Assembly (NCBI RefSeq): GCF_016836705.1 | Contig: NZ_JAFCGY010000017.1 | Location: 55,107 to 119,106, forward strand | Direction: 5' to 3' | Length of the DNA stretch: 64,000 nt | From: Mesorhizobium caraganae | GTDB taxonomy: Bacteria > Pseudomonadota > Alphaproteobacteria > Rhizobiales > Rhizobiaceae | In this document: in pieces, positions 8,317-17,800 of the stretch | Layout: each line of letters opens with the position of its first letter | Position numbering within the stretch: the first letter of the stretch is position 1 | Notes under the pieces: generated by a model | Databases searched by the model: none | The model's input: only the letters and a program-made list of their open reading frames with translations | What the model was told of the DNA's origin: nothing | Made by a program: the position numbers and the translations under genes

Positions 8317-10620
8317 TCAAACCAACCGCGGTGGGATGGCGACCGGGCGGCCATGACGGCCGTCGAGGTGCCGGTTTTGCTGCGACCACAGCTGGCGATA
8401 AAGCGCGCATCGCTCGAGCAGTGTCGCATGCGGCGCGACGTCAAGGACCTTACCCTGATCCATAACCAGGATGTTGTCGCATTCTGTCAGTGAGGACAGC
8501 CGGTGCGAAACGATGATCATCGTGCGCCCGCTGGCGATGCGCATGAGATTGGCGCTCACCACCGCCTCGCTCTCCGGGTCGAGCGCGCTGGTCGCTTCGT
8601 CGAGGATCAGTATGGTCGGGTCGTGGATGAGGGCGCGTGCGATCGCCAGCCGCTGCTTTTGACCACCTGACAAATTGGGCGAACCTTCCTCGATATAGGT
8701 GTCATAGCCATTGGGCATGCGCTCGATGAATTCCTGGGCGCCGGCGAGGTGTGCTGCACGCATGGCATCGGAAAGCGTCAGGCCTGGCCGCCCGGCGATG
8801 ATGTTATCGCGGATCGACCCGCGAAAGAGAAAGTTGTCCTGCAGGACCACGCCGAGTCCTTGGCGAAGATGGCGTAGGTTGATCTCCTTGAGGTCGACGC
8901 CATCGAGCTTGAGGAAACCGCTGTAGTCGCGGTTGATTCCCTGCAGGAGGCGCGCGATCGTTGATTTTCCCGACCCGCTGCGCCCAACAATGCCAAACAT
9001 GCTGCCGGCGGGAATGTGGAAGCTGACCCTGTCAAGCGCCGGTGTCTTCGTAGCGATGTAGCTGAAGGTCAGGTCGCTGAAAGTGACCTCGCCCACGAGC
9101 CTGGGTCTCAGGCCGGTGGAATTCGAACTGCTCTCCAGCGGCCGGTTGAGAACCGAGGCCGCCTCGCCGATGGCTGCACCGACCTCCTCGTAGTCTTCAA
9201 CCAGTCGCGCCAGGCCGACCAGCGGCTGCGCTACGCGCTGGGAGATCATCATGAAGGCGAACAGGCTGCCAACCAGGTAGCCCGAGCGGTCGTTCAACGC
9301 GAGATAGGCGCCGACCAGCATGGTGCCGAGCACCATGACGCGTTCGATCGGCGTGACCAGCGTCTGCGGCCAGCTTGCAAGCTGGCCGAAGGCGAGGCGA
9401 GCCTTTCCGGCTTCCGCCACCCGCTCGTCCCAGAGCGCCTTGCGCTGCGGCTCGAGGCCGAGCGCCTTCACTGTCTTGATGCCGACGACAGTCTCGCCAA
9501 GCGCTGCCGACTTCCAGGTCTCGGCTTCGACCACTCGCTGGTATCCGCGGCGCAGCGGTTTGAGAAAGGCAAGGATGATCAGCATGATCACGGCCGCACA
9601 AGCCATTACGACCCAGGCGAGCGTGGAGTTGATGTAGAACATGACCGGTACCAGCACGCACAGTGTGATTAGATCCAGGAACGTGCTGAGGAGTTTTCCG
9701 GTCAGGAACTCTCGAATACGATAGACTTGGGCCAGATGATACATCGTCTCGCCGGCCGGATGACGCTCGAAATAATCGAGCGGCAGGCGCAAGAGCCGGC
9801 TAAAGACGTGCAACTGCAGCTTGGTGTCCAGGCGGGCGCCGACGACGTTGATGATCAGTCGCCGCGCATGGCCAAGAAGTGTCTCATAGGCGAAGACCAC
9901 GGCAATCACCGCAGACAAGAGCAGCAAAGTCGAGATGCTGTTGAACTGCAGCACCTTGTTGACCAACGTCATCACGATGAGTGGCGGCAGGATGGTCAGG
10001 ATGCTCAGCGTGAACGAGGCAATGGCTATGTCGCGCAGGGGCTGGCTTTCTAGCCGCACCAGCTGGGTGAGCCAGTGAAGGGTGAAAGGCGCATCCGCCG
10101 CCACGTGCGACCGTGTCGCGCGCAGCAGCACCGCCTCGCCCGTCCACACCCGCGACAGCCGAAGCTCATCGATGGCGGTGGCCTCACCGTCGTCTGGCGC
10201 GTCGGCACTTTTGAGGAAGACGACATTGCGCTCCGCACTCGCTCCGGTCAGGAGGGCCGCGCCGCCATCGCTGAACAAGAGCACGACTGGTCCGGTGTCC
10301 TGGAAGCGCAAGAGGTGCGACCACCGGATGCGCAGGGCACGCGCCCACATGCCGGCGTTCTGCGCCCATTCGGAGAGATCGGCAGCGGCCAGAACCGAAC
10401 TCGCTGTCCTGAATTCGTTGGGGTCGAGTTCGACGCCATGATAACGGGCGGCCTGCAGTACTGCCTTGAGGCGTGGCGCGATCTGGTTGCGCTCGGCGGG
10501 ACCGCCGGGAGGCCGCTGGGCAGCGTTGTGCACGCCGGCCTGGCGCGCTGCATCGTCGACTTCGGAGCTTGCACGGATCGAGACCGGCTGGTTTTCGGCG
10601 TTTACGGGCACGTTTACCAT
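8317..10620 (-). CDS. Type I secretion ABC exporter (HlyB/RtxB type) with C39-like domain
   Basis: A 767-residue exporter from the ATG at 10620; a GTG at 10704 in frame would add 28 residues. The N-terminal 150 residues resemble a C39-peptidase-like domain but show no catalytic Cys, as in exporters that do not cleave a leader. The membrane domain covers about 210-480 (e.g. FTLSILTILPPLIVMTLVNK). The nucleotide-binding domain has Walker A GRSGSGKST, signature LSGGQKQR, Walker B ILILDEATSALD and the H-loop SHRLSSL. It powers one-step export across both membranes with the HlyD adaptor encoded next. The closest candidate substrate is the collagen-like protein encoded upstream. Confidence 0.92.
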   Translation of the reverse strand: MVNVPVNAENQPVSIRASSEVDDAARQAGVHNAAQRPPGGPAERNQIAPRLKAVLQAARYHGVELDPNEFRTASSVLAAADLSEWAQNAGMWARALRIRWSHLLRFQDTGPVVLLFSDGGAALLTGASAERNVVFLKSADAPDDGEATAIDELRLSRVWTGEAVLLRATRSHVAADAPFTLHWLTQLVRLESQPLRDIAIASFTLSILTILPPLIVMTLVNKVLQFNSISTLLLLSAVIAVVFAYETLLGHARRLIINVVGARLDTKLQLHVFSRLLRLPLDYFERHPAGETMYHLAQVYRIREFLTGKLLSTFLDLITLCVLVPVMFYINSTLAWVVMACAAVIMLIILAFLKPLRRGYQRVVEAETWKSAALGETVVGIKTVKALGLEPQRKALWDERVAEAGKARLAFGQLASWPQTLVTPIERVMVLGTMLVGAYLALNDRSGYLVGSLFAFMMISQRVAQPLVGLARLVEDYEEVGAAIGEAASVLNRPLESSSNSTGLRPRLVGEVTFSDLTFSYIATKTPALDRVSFHIPAGSMFGIVGRSGSGKSTIARLLQGINRDYSGFLKLDGVDLKEINLRHLRQGLGVVLQDNFLFRGSIRDNIIAGRPGLTLSDAMRAAHLAGAQEFIERMPNGYDTYIEEGSPNLSGGQKQRLAIARALIHDPTILILDEATSALDPESEAVVSANLMRIASGRTMIIVSHRLSSLTECDNILVMDQGKVLDVAPHATLLERCALYRQLWSQQNRHLDGRHGRPVAIPPRLV

Positions 10621-10897
10621 GGACTTCTCATCCGGTACGCAGGGCGAGGATTCGAAAACGCCCGGGCCGAGGCGTTTCCGCCGAGGTTTCCGGTAACGCA
10701 GCACTGTACTCCGAACCGATCCGCCGCGCGACTCTCATGCCGATCCGTGTCTGGAGGTGGTGAACGTGAGAATTCCGCTCTCCCGCGAAGTCCGCGCGTA
10801 CGTTTCATCGATGGTCTCTGGTCATGGTGGCTGACCATGGTTCGCAAGCCAGGCGCTGCGGGATGATGCTTTGCGAGCCAACAATCCAGAATAATCA

Positions 10898-10933
10898 GCG
10901 CGCGGGCCCCGCTTTCCAGCGAAGCCCGCGCGC
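10898..10933. terminator. Hairpin downstream of the collagen-like gene
   Basis: GCGCGCGGGC (10898-10907) pairs perfectly with 10924-10933 around a 16-base loop, 45 bases past the stop of the collagen-like gene. There is no T-run on the minus strand, so it may only reduce read-through into the exporter gene. The 10621-10977 stretch holds nothing else recognisable apart from the possible upstream-extended exporter start. Confidence 0.45.
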
Positions 10934-10977
10934 CTGTTCTCAATCTGGACCAGTCCCTGTCCAGCTCCATTGCCTAC

Positions 10978-13350
10978 TCACTCATGCGGCTTCAAGAGAT
11001 CCTTCAGGGACGTCTTGACCGTGTGGTCGTTGCTGGCGTAGCCGGCGCCAGGCTTGGTCTGGTCCGAGGTGAGATCCGTGCTCGCCCCGGACGGCTTGTT
11101 CTGGTTGTTGCCGAATCCGCTGATCGTCTTGAGGACATTCAGCAGGTCCGTCGTCACCGAAGTCGCCGCCAGGCTGATCAGGTGGCCGAACGAGGTATTG
11201 CCGCCGGAACCGCCGTTGCCGTCAGTCGAGCCGGACTGCAGGAATTGCGTAGAGTCCTTCAGCCCGAGCGAGTCGGATGTGACCTTGGCGTGGTTGTGAC
11301 CAGGGCCGTTTTCGGCATTGTTATTGTTCCCGGAATTACCAGGTGCATCCTGATCTCCATTGCCAAAGCCGTTATTGCCATGGTGGTGATCACCAGTCTC
11401 ACCGCCCGGGCCGGTCGCTCCGGTCGCACCTGTCGCACCAGCCGAGCCCGTGGCGCCGGTGGCACCTGTCGAACCAGTAGCGCCGGTCGAACCTGTCGCT
11501 CCGGTAGAGCCTGTCGCTCCGGTATCGCCCGTGGCTCCGGTGGCTCCGGTATCGCCCGTGGCTCCGGTCGCTCCGGTATCGCCTGTCGCACCAGTCGCTC
11601 CGGTATCACCCGTGGCTCCGGTTGCTCCGGTATCACCCGTGGCTCCGGTTGCCCCGGTATCACCCGTGGCTCCAGTTGCCCCGGTATCACCCGTGGCTCC
11701 GGTTGCTCCGGTATCACCCGTGGCTCCAGTTGCACCGGTATCGCCGGTCGCACCTGTGGCTCCGGTATCACCAGTAGCGCCCGTTGCTCCGGTATCACCA
11801 GTCGCGCCCGTCGCCCCGGTATCACCAGTTGCTCCGGTGTCGCCAGTTGCACCAGTCGCGCCGGTATCGCCGGTCGCACCTGTGGCTCCGGTATCACCAG
11901 TAGCGCCCGTTGCTCCGGTATCGCCAGTAGCGCCCGTCGCACCGGTATCGCCAGTAGCGCCCGTCGCACCGGTATCGCCAGTAGCGCCCGTTGCTCCGGT
12001 ATCGCCGGTCGCGCCCGTGGCGCCGGTATCGCCGGTCGCACCTGTGGCTCCGGTATCACCAGTTGCTCCAGTGGCCCCGGTATCGCCAGTAGCGCCCGTC
12101 GCACCGGTATCGCCAGTAGCGCCCGTTGCTCCGGTATCGCCGGTCGCGCCCGTTGCACCGGTATCGCCAGTAGCGCCCGTTGCTCCGGTATCGCCGGTTG
12201 CACCAGTGGCACCGGTTGCACCCGTGGCTCCGGTATCGCCGGTTGCACCAGTGGCACCGGTTGCACCCGTGGCTCCGGTATCGCCGGTCGAACCTGTGGC
12301 GCCGGTCGCTCCGGTCCCGCCTGAAGCACCCGTTGCGCCGGTCGCACCGGTCCCACCTGAAGCACCCGTAGCGCCTGTAGCACCGGTCGCACCAGCACCG
12401 GTGGCGCCCGTCGCACCCGTCGCGCCGGTCGCACCTGCTCCGGTCGCACCTGTGGCGCCGGTCGCACCCGTGGCTCCAGTCGCACCCGTGGGGCCTGTCG
12501 GGCCTACCTGACTCGTGACGTTGAAACTGCCCCCATTGAAGTTGTTGTTGTTGGTGGGATTGGCAGCACCGCCCGTGAAAACATAAGTATTACCGGCTCC
12601 AGGCACAAGTGTACCCATTACGCCGAAGTTGGCGTTGTAAATGGTATAATTGTGGGTAGTGTCCGGTATTGTTATAGTTGCAGCAAACGCGAAGACCAGT
12701 CCGTTGGTTGCAGATGGAAGCTGGAAGCTACCAACTACTGTATCAGGATTGAGTGTTGTATCCACCAGATAATACGTGTTGACATTGCTACTATTGCCAG
12801 GGCCGGTGATCGTGCCAGTGAGTGTCAGATCGCCTGCTACAAGTACTCCGGTGTAACTTGCCACGCCATCTGAGGTCAGCGGTGGCCGGGGCGTCGTCAC
12901 GCTCCCGCCAACGGACAGTTCCCAGGCGCCGCCCAGGGCGGCTGCGCCAACCAGCGACCTCGATGCGCGGACGTCCGCGCCGATGGCCTCTTCCAGCGCT
13001 ACAATGAAGGCCTCGCCGACATTCCCCGATGCCGTCTCGCAGCTCCACAGCCGCAGTTCGCCGTCCGCGGCGAGCGCCCTGCCGATGGCGGCGAAGTCCT
13101 CAGCGCCTCCCTTCAGTGTGGCCGCCGACCATTCCCCTGCAGTGAAGCTAACCCGGCCAGGCGCGCCGTGCGTGATGACGTGCACTGCGTCGAGCCCTTC
13201 GTGCCCTGACAATGCGGCAGCGATCTGCTGCGCTGCCGGTCGGCGGCCATCCAGCACGACAGCCCGGACTTCGGACCTCAGGTTACCGAGAACGGTCTCG
13301 AGGTCGGAGACTGAAGGATCGACAAAGAGAATTTCAGAGGCACGGGCCAT
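10978..13350 (-). CDS. Collagen-like secreted protein: DUF4347-type head, Gly-X-Thr triplet tract
   Basis: 790 residues. Residues 1-165 resemble DUF4347 (ILFVDPSVSDLETVL, VVLDGRRPAAQQIAAAL, VHVITHGAPGRV, LRLWSCETASG), a head found at the N-terminus of large type I secreted adhesins. Residues about 170-280 form a beta-rich, Thr/Asn-rich linker. About 281-652 are uninterrupted collagen triplets, first GPTGPTGAT, then tandem GATGATGDT. The tail (about 653-790) is Gly/Asn/His-rich and ends in SLKDLLKPHE without RTX nonapeptides. Nearly every triplet carries Thr at its third position, the pattern O-glycosylated in Bacillus BclA-type collagens. It lies directly upstream of the exporter genes and is their likely substrate (inference). 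Confidence 0.85.
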   Translation of the reverse strand: MARASEILFVDPSVSDLETVLGNLRSEVRAVVLDGRRPAAQQIAAALSGHEGLDAVHVITHGAPGRVSFTAGEWSAATLKGGAEDFAAIGRALAADGELRLWSCETASGNVGEAFIVALEEAIGADVRASRSLVGAAALGGAWELSVGGSVTTPRPPLTSDGVASYTGVLVAGDLTLTGTITGPGNSSNVNTYYLVDTTLNPDTVVGSFQLPSATNGLVFAFAATITIPDTTHNYTIYNANFGVMGTLVPGAGNTYVFTGGAANPTNNNNFNGGSFNVTSQVGPTGPTGATGATGATGATGATGAGATGATGATGATGAGATGATGATGASGGTGATGATGASGGTGATGATGSTGDTGATGATGATGATGDTGATGATGATGATGDTGATGATGDTGATGATGDTGATGATGDTGATGATGDTGATGATGDTGATGATGDTGATGATGDTGATGATGDTGATGATGDTGATGATGDTGATGATGDTGATGATGDTGATGATGDTGATGDTGATGATGDTGATGATGDTGATGATGDTGATGATGDTGATGATGDTGATGATGDTGATGATGDTGATGATGDTGATGATGDTGATGATGDTGATGATGDTGATGSTGATGSTGATGSTGATGATGSAGATGATGATGPGGETGDHHHGNNGFGNGDQDAPGNSGNNNNAENGPGHNHAKVTSDSLGLKDSTQFLQSGSTDGNGGSGGNTSFGHLISLAATSVTTDLLNVLKTISGFGNNQNKPSGASTDLTSDQTKPGAGYASNDHTVKTSLKDLLKPHE
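11395..12511 (-). repeat. In-frame tandem repeat, 9-base triplet unit and 27-base higher-order unit
   Basis: The collagen tract is a run of 9-base units (Gly-X-Thr). In its middle (about 11500-12300) these form a 27-base unit encoding GDT-GAT-GAT, repeated about 30 times with a few phase breaks. Units differ mainly at synonymous positions (ggt/ggc, act/acc, gcc/gct). This suggests old expansion with selection on the protein. Because the period is a multiple of three, several antisense frames also stay open across the tract; these are not genes. Confidence 0.95.
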
Positions 13351-13442
13351 GACTGGCTCCTGTTGGCTTCGAATTCAATTCAAGGGGAAACCGCCCACCG
13401 GCTTTCCCGGCGAGCGGTTGGGACAAGGGGACTTGGGAGAAG

Positions 13443-13757
13443 TCATCGTCCGGACGGCCCGACGGCGCCGTCGGGACGTTCGAAAGCGGGGCTCTCTACG
13501 CGCAGGAAGCTGCAGGCCTGGAAATTCCCGCCATCGTCAAACGTGCCAATCGCAAATGAGCCGGCTGCGGCCGGAACCTTGACAGTGACAGCGACGGCGA
13601 GGCTTCGCTTGGCGGCCTTGGGAAGAATGACCTGACCGACGATGGCGCTCTTGGCCGTGTCCAGGATAAAATAGGGCACATTTTCGGTCGTGTCGCCGAT
13701 GGGCAAGACGCCTCTAACGGCAACTTCCATGACCGCAAACCCTGCTATGTAGCTCAT
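13443..13757 (-). CDS. Small conserved-looking protein of unknown function, first gene of secretion operon
   Basis: A 104-residue protein, not recognised. It starts with two ATGs (13760 and 13757); the second is preferred because AAGGAGG lies 5 bases before it. It has a beta-strand-like pattern (VAVRGVLPIG, YFILDTAKSAIVGQVILP, SLAVAVTVKVP, GSFAIGTFD) and no signal peptide or membrane helix. It precedes the collagen-like gene by 92 bases on the same strand, so it probably belongs to the secretion operon, perhaps as a chaperone or minor structural subunit. No function is claimed. Confidence 0.6.
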   Translation of the reverse strand: MSYIAGFAVMEVAVRGVLPIGDTTENVPYFILDTAKSAIVGQVILPKAAKRSLAVAVTVKVPAAAGSFAIGTFDDGGNFQACSFLRVESPAFERPDGAVGPSGR

Positions 13758-14888
13758 CATGTCCTCCTTGGTCGCCGGCGGCCGTGCCGCTGTGTGTCTT
13801 GTTTCGTGTCTAGGTTTCTATCGCTGCCGAGAGCCCGCGCTCGCTGAGGCCGGTCGCAGCTTCTATCGGCACTCGAGCCGCGCGCATTGAGCAGCCTGCA
13901 GCTCCGTGAACCAACCGGCGACGCGCATTTCGACGAGCCGCACGCGCAAGGCTTGACGGCATCTTGGTGCCGCTCGATCGAGCGGCGTCCCACTTGTCTT
14001 CACTGAGGGTGTGGAGTTCGCAGGCGTGCGGCGGTCCACAGGGCGCCGAGGAATACCCGTCAATCGCGGGGCAATCCTTGCTGGCGAGAAGGTGCGGATA
14101 GTTGAGGGGTTGAGCGAAGCGGAAACCTGCGTCGCGGGCGCATCGTTTCGCACTTGGTATCACACCAACCACAGCCAACTCCCACCACGCGTGTCAACTT
14201 GCGAGGGAATCGACTACTTGCTGGGGAACATCAGGTTGGGAAAACGCTGGCCTTGAGTTCAAGGCAGTACGACGTCTTCTTTGCACGCCACCAAACACTC
14301 ACTGCGCCCTCACGCACGAAGTGACTTGCTCCAGATACTCTCCTGGCTTCGCAGACCGCGCGGACCGACAGGCCTACTGCCCGGTCCGCGGAAACCCTCC
14401 CATACATAAGGCATTAGTAAATTATAAAATTAGCAAGTTGTAAATAACCTGTTTACGATTTGTTAATTGCGCAACCAAAACCAACTATTTTTGGCCGATG
14501 TCGAAATAGCGCTTTTGGGCCAAAAGCATCGAAAAATCCGAGACTTAAAGGAACCTCCTCGTTCGCATCGAGCCCCTCACGGCGAAGTAAGCGATTGAGC
14601 CGACCGGAGCGTTTGTTCGCAAACGCCTGGGTCCAAGGCGTCCGCAGGACCCTTGCGCGGCGGAAAGTGCTGGCTAACAATGGATAGGGCTGAGCTAGCA
14701 TTTGCAAAGGGACGGGACGACCGATCTTTGCAACAGAGGTCATGCAGATGGCCGAGGCAATGGGTAGCGTGCATGGGGTATGAAGGCCGGCTAAATCCGT
14801 ATCGAAATGGACCGCTTTCCCAGGCGGCGCCGCGGCGCCCGTACAACGGTCTCAGCACGCGGTCATCCGGGCAGCCGAAAGTCAGCCT
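13758..14888. other. Divergent intergenic region between secretion operon and glycosyltransferase cluster
   Basis: About 1.1 kb without a convincing gene. A strongly AT-rich block at 14400-14480 is the likeliest promoter zone for the plus-strand glycosyltransferases. Short open frames exist on both strands (e.g. 14011-14256 plus, 13810-14178 minus, 14460-14687 plus), but none has a recognisable product or clear ribosome site. The region must carry the promoters of both divergent units. Confidence 0.5.
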
Positions 14889-17800
14889 ATGACAAACGGC
14901 AAGCGCCTCTGCCTCAACATGATCGTCAAGAACGAGATGGCGAACCTTCAACGCTGTCTCGGGGCGGTTGTCGACCACATCGACTGCTGGGTCATCGGCG
15001 ACACCGGCTCGACCGACGGGACCCAGGATTTCGTCAAATCGTTCTTCGCTGCCCGCAACCTGCCGGGCGAGTTGCACGAATTCCCGTTCCATAATTTTGA
15101 GCAGGCGCGCAACGCGGCGCTCGATCATGCCTATGCCTCCCCACTCGCTTACGACTATCTGTTGTTTGACGACGCCGACATGGAACTGGTGGTCGAGGAT
15201 GCTGGCTTCCGCGAGCACCTCGACAGTTCGGGCTACCGGCTGCTGCAGCGGTCGGATTCCGGCCTGGCTTATTGGAACACGCGGCTGGTCAAGCGCGACG
15301 CCGGCGCTCGCTACCACGGCGTAACCCACGAATATCTCGACGTGCCCGGTGGCGTGCAGGAACTGAGGGGTGCCTGGTACAAGGACCACGCCAGCGGCTC
15401 GAACCGAGTGGACAAGTTCGAGCGCGATGCCAGGCTTTTGCTGGAGGCCCTCGAGAAGGATCCGGAAAATCAGCGCTACTGGTTCTACCTGGCGCAGTCC
15501 TACCGCGACGCTGGGCGGACGGCGGAGGCGGCGGTGGCCTACGCCAAGCGCGCCGCGATGGGCGGCTGGGACGAGGAGGCGTGGAACGCCCGATTGCAAG
15601 AGGCGCGCTGTCTGCGCAAACTCAGCGACGAGCCTGGCTTCATTCAGCAGGCGCTCGCCGCCTTCAATCAACGGCCGCATCGTGCCGAGCCGCTCTATGA
15701 CCTGGCCCGGTTCTACCGCGAGAAGGGGATGAACGACGCCAGCGTACTGTTTTCCGAAGCGGGGCTGGCGATCAGGCGACCGGAGCAGGACATTCTGTTC
15801 ATCGAGGACCACATCTACACGACAGGCCTGCTGGAAGAATTTTCCATTGCGGCAAACTACGCGCACGATCCCGTGCGCAAGGACCGCGGTTTCGCGGCCT
15901 GCAACTGGCTAGCGCTGAACCGGACCATCGGCGACGGCCCCAGGGAACTGGCGTGGTCCAACCTGTTCTTCTATGTCCGGCCGGCCAAGACAGTGATGCC
16001 GTCCTTCAACGCGCGTCCGGTCGGCTTCACGGCGCCCGATGGCTATCGGCCGTCAAACTCGTCGCTGACCCTGTGGCGCCGCCAGATCGTGTTGTTGCAG
16101 CGGACGGTGAACTACACCTTGGCCGAAGACAACCTGCAATACGACACGCCCAGAGCTCCGGTTCACACGCGCAACTTTCTGCTTCGACTGAGCGATGAAC
16201 TCGCCATCCAGTCCGCAAGCGAGATTTTGCCGCCGGTTGACATGCCGGAGCCCGCTAATGGCCGGGTTCTCGGATTTGAGGACATGCGCCTGTTTGCCTG
16301 GCGGGATGCGCTGTGGGGCGTCTCGTGCGTCCGCGGGCTGACACAGGAGGGTTGGTGCGAGCAGGTCGTCGCGCGCATCGACGAGAGTGGCGCCTGCCGG
16401 CTGGCTGACTGGCGCGTGCTGCGTCCGGCCGGACCGCGAGGGCACGAAAAGAACTGGATGCCGCAAGTCAAGCTCGGCATGGTGGAAGGAGCGGCAGACA
16501 CGCTGCAGTTCATCTGCCTATGCGATCCCACCCGGATCGTCGACGAGCGGGGTGCCACTGTCAGCGAGACCGCTCCCGCGATTGCCGCACAACGGTTCAG
16601 GGGCGGAACCCAGCTGATCAAATTTGCCGGCGGGTGGCTCGCCCTGATCCATGAAGTACAGTGGCGGACCGCGGAGAAGCGACATTATTACCTGCACCGG
16701 TTCGTCTGGTTCGACGAAGCAAACATCTTGCGAAAGGTAAGCCGTCCGTTCTTCTTCGACAAAAAGGGCGTTGAATTCGCCGCCGGGCTGGCGTGGCACC
16801 CGGACGAAAATCGTTTGCTGATTTCCTACAGCGTCGCCGGCAGTGAGTCCTGGATCGCAACCGTCGAAGAGGCGGAGGTGAGGTCGCTGCTGGAGGATGT
16901 GGAGAGCCTGCCATCGGGTAAGGCAGATACGCCGTCTGGGTTGACGCTAGCCTCCGTGCATGGCTCTCCGCTGATGGAAACAGGGATCAATCCTTACCGC
17001 ACCGACGACGGAGCCGTGGGTGATGCAAGCCTGGCGCCGTCGGAACGCAAGAACCTCGGCGCCGGCGGCGTGAAGTCGACCGATGAGATCTTTCATGAGC
17101 TGGCGCCGTTTCTGCGCGACGTCGATTCTCCGCTGGAACGACGGGAACGATCGCGCCAGTTCGACGCCCGGATTTCTCGCTTCCTTGGCAACGACGACAC
17201 TGCACTTCCGCAGATCAACTGCTTCTACCAGGTGATGTCGGACAAGGCCGAGCATCGTACCCTCATTGCCGCCACGACCTCGATGCGGGCAGCAGGCCAT
17301 CCGGTGCGGGTGTGGAGCTACGCACCCGAGAAGCTCACGTTCCTCGTTCCGCACGGGATCGAAGTCCGCAATGCCGACGATGTCATGCCGCGTGCTTTTT
17401 TCGAGCGGATCGTAGCGGGCTCAGAGATCAGGTATTTCAGTGACATTTTCCGTTATGCAGTGCTTTACGAGCATGGCGGGCTTTGGATGGATTCCGACGT
17501 CATCCTGCTACGGCCCTTCCCCTTTCGCGGCGATCATTTCTTCAATTTGCAATGGCGCGGATCGCACAAGGGCCACTTCATTTGCGGCAACGTCATCTAC
17601 GCCAAACCCTACAGCGGCCACCTCAGGGCGCTGTACGAGATGTCGATCTCGCGCTTCCATGATGCCAGCGGCAAGGAGTTCGGCGATATCGGCCCCAAGC
17701 TGCTGTCCGACTATATTGCCTCCGATCCAGGAGCCGCGCTGCGGGAATGGGTGTTCAGCCCGATGTTCTTCAACACGATCGACTGGACGGAGATCGACCG

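Noticed and set aside
10984..12511. Long plus-strand open frames (446 and 353 residues, the second rich in Pro-Val-Ala-Pro) across the collagen tract
   Set aside because: They are antisense to the collagen-like gene and stay open only because the repeat period is a multiple of three. They lack ribosome sites and recognisable domains.
11395..12511. CRISPR-like array of regular repeats
   Set aside because: The units are contiguous 9- and 27-base coding repeats without unique spacers, and they translate as collagen triplets in frame with a larger gene.
14453..14743. Overlapping open frames on both strands before the glycosyltransferase cluster
   Set aside because: No recognisable product, no convincing ribosome site and mutually antisense; treated as intergenic, though a dispersed repeat cannot be excluded.
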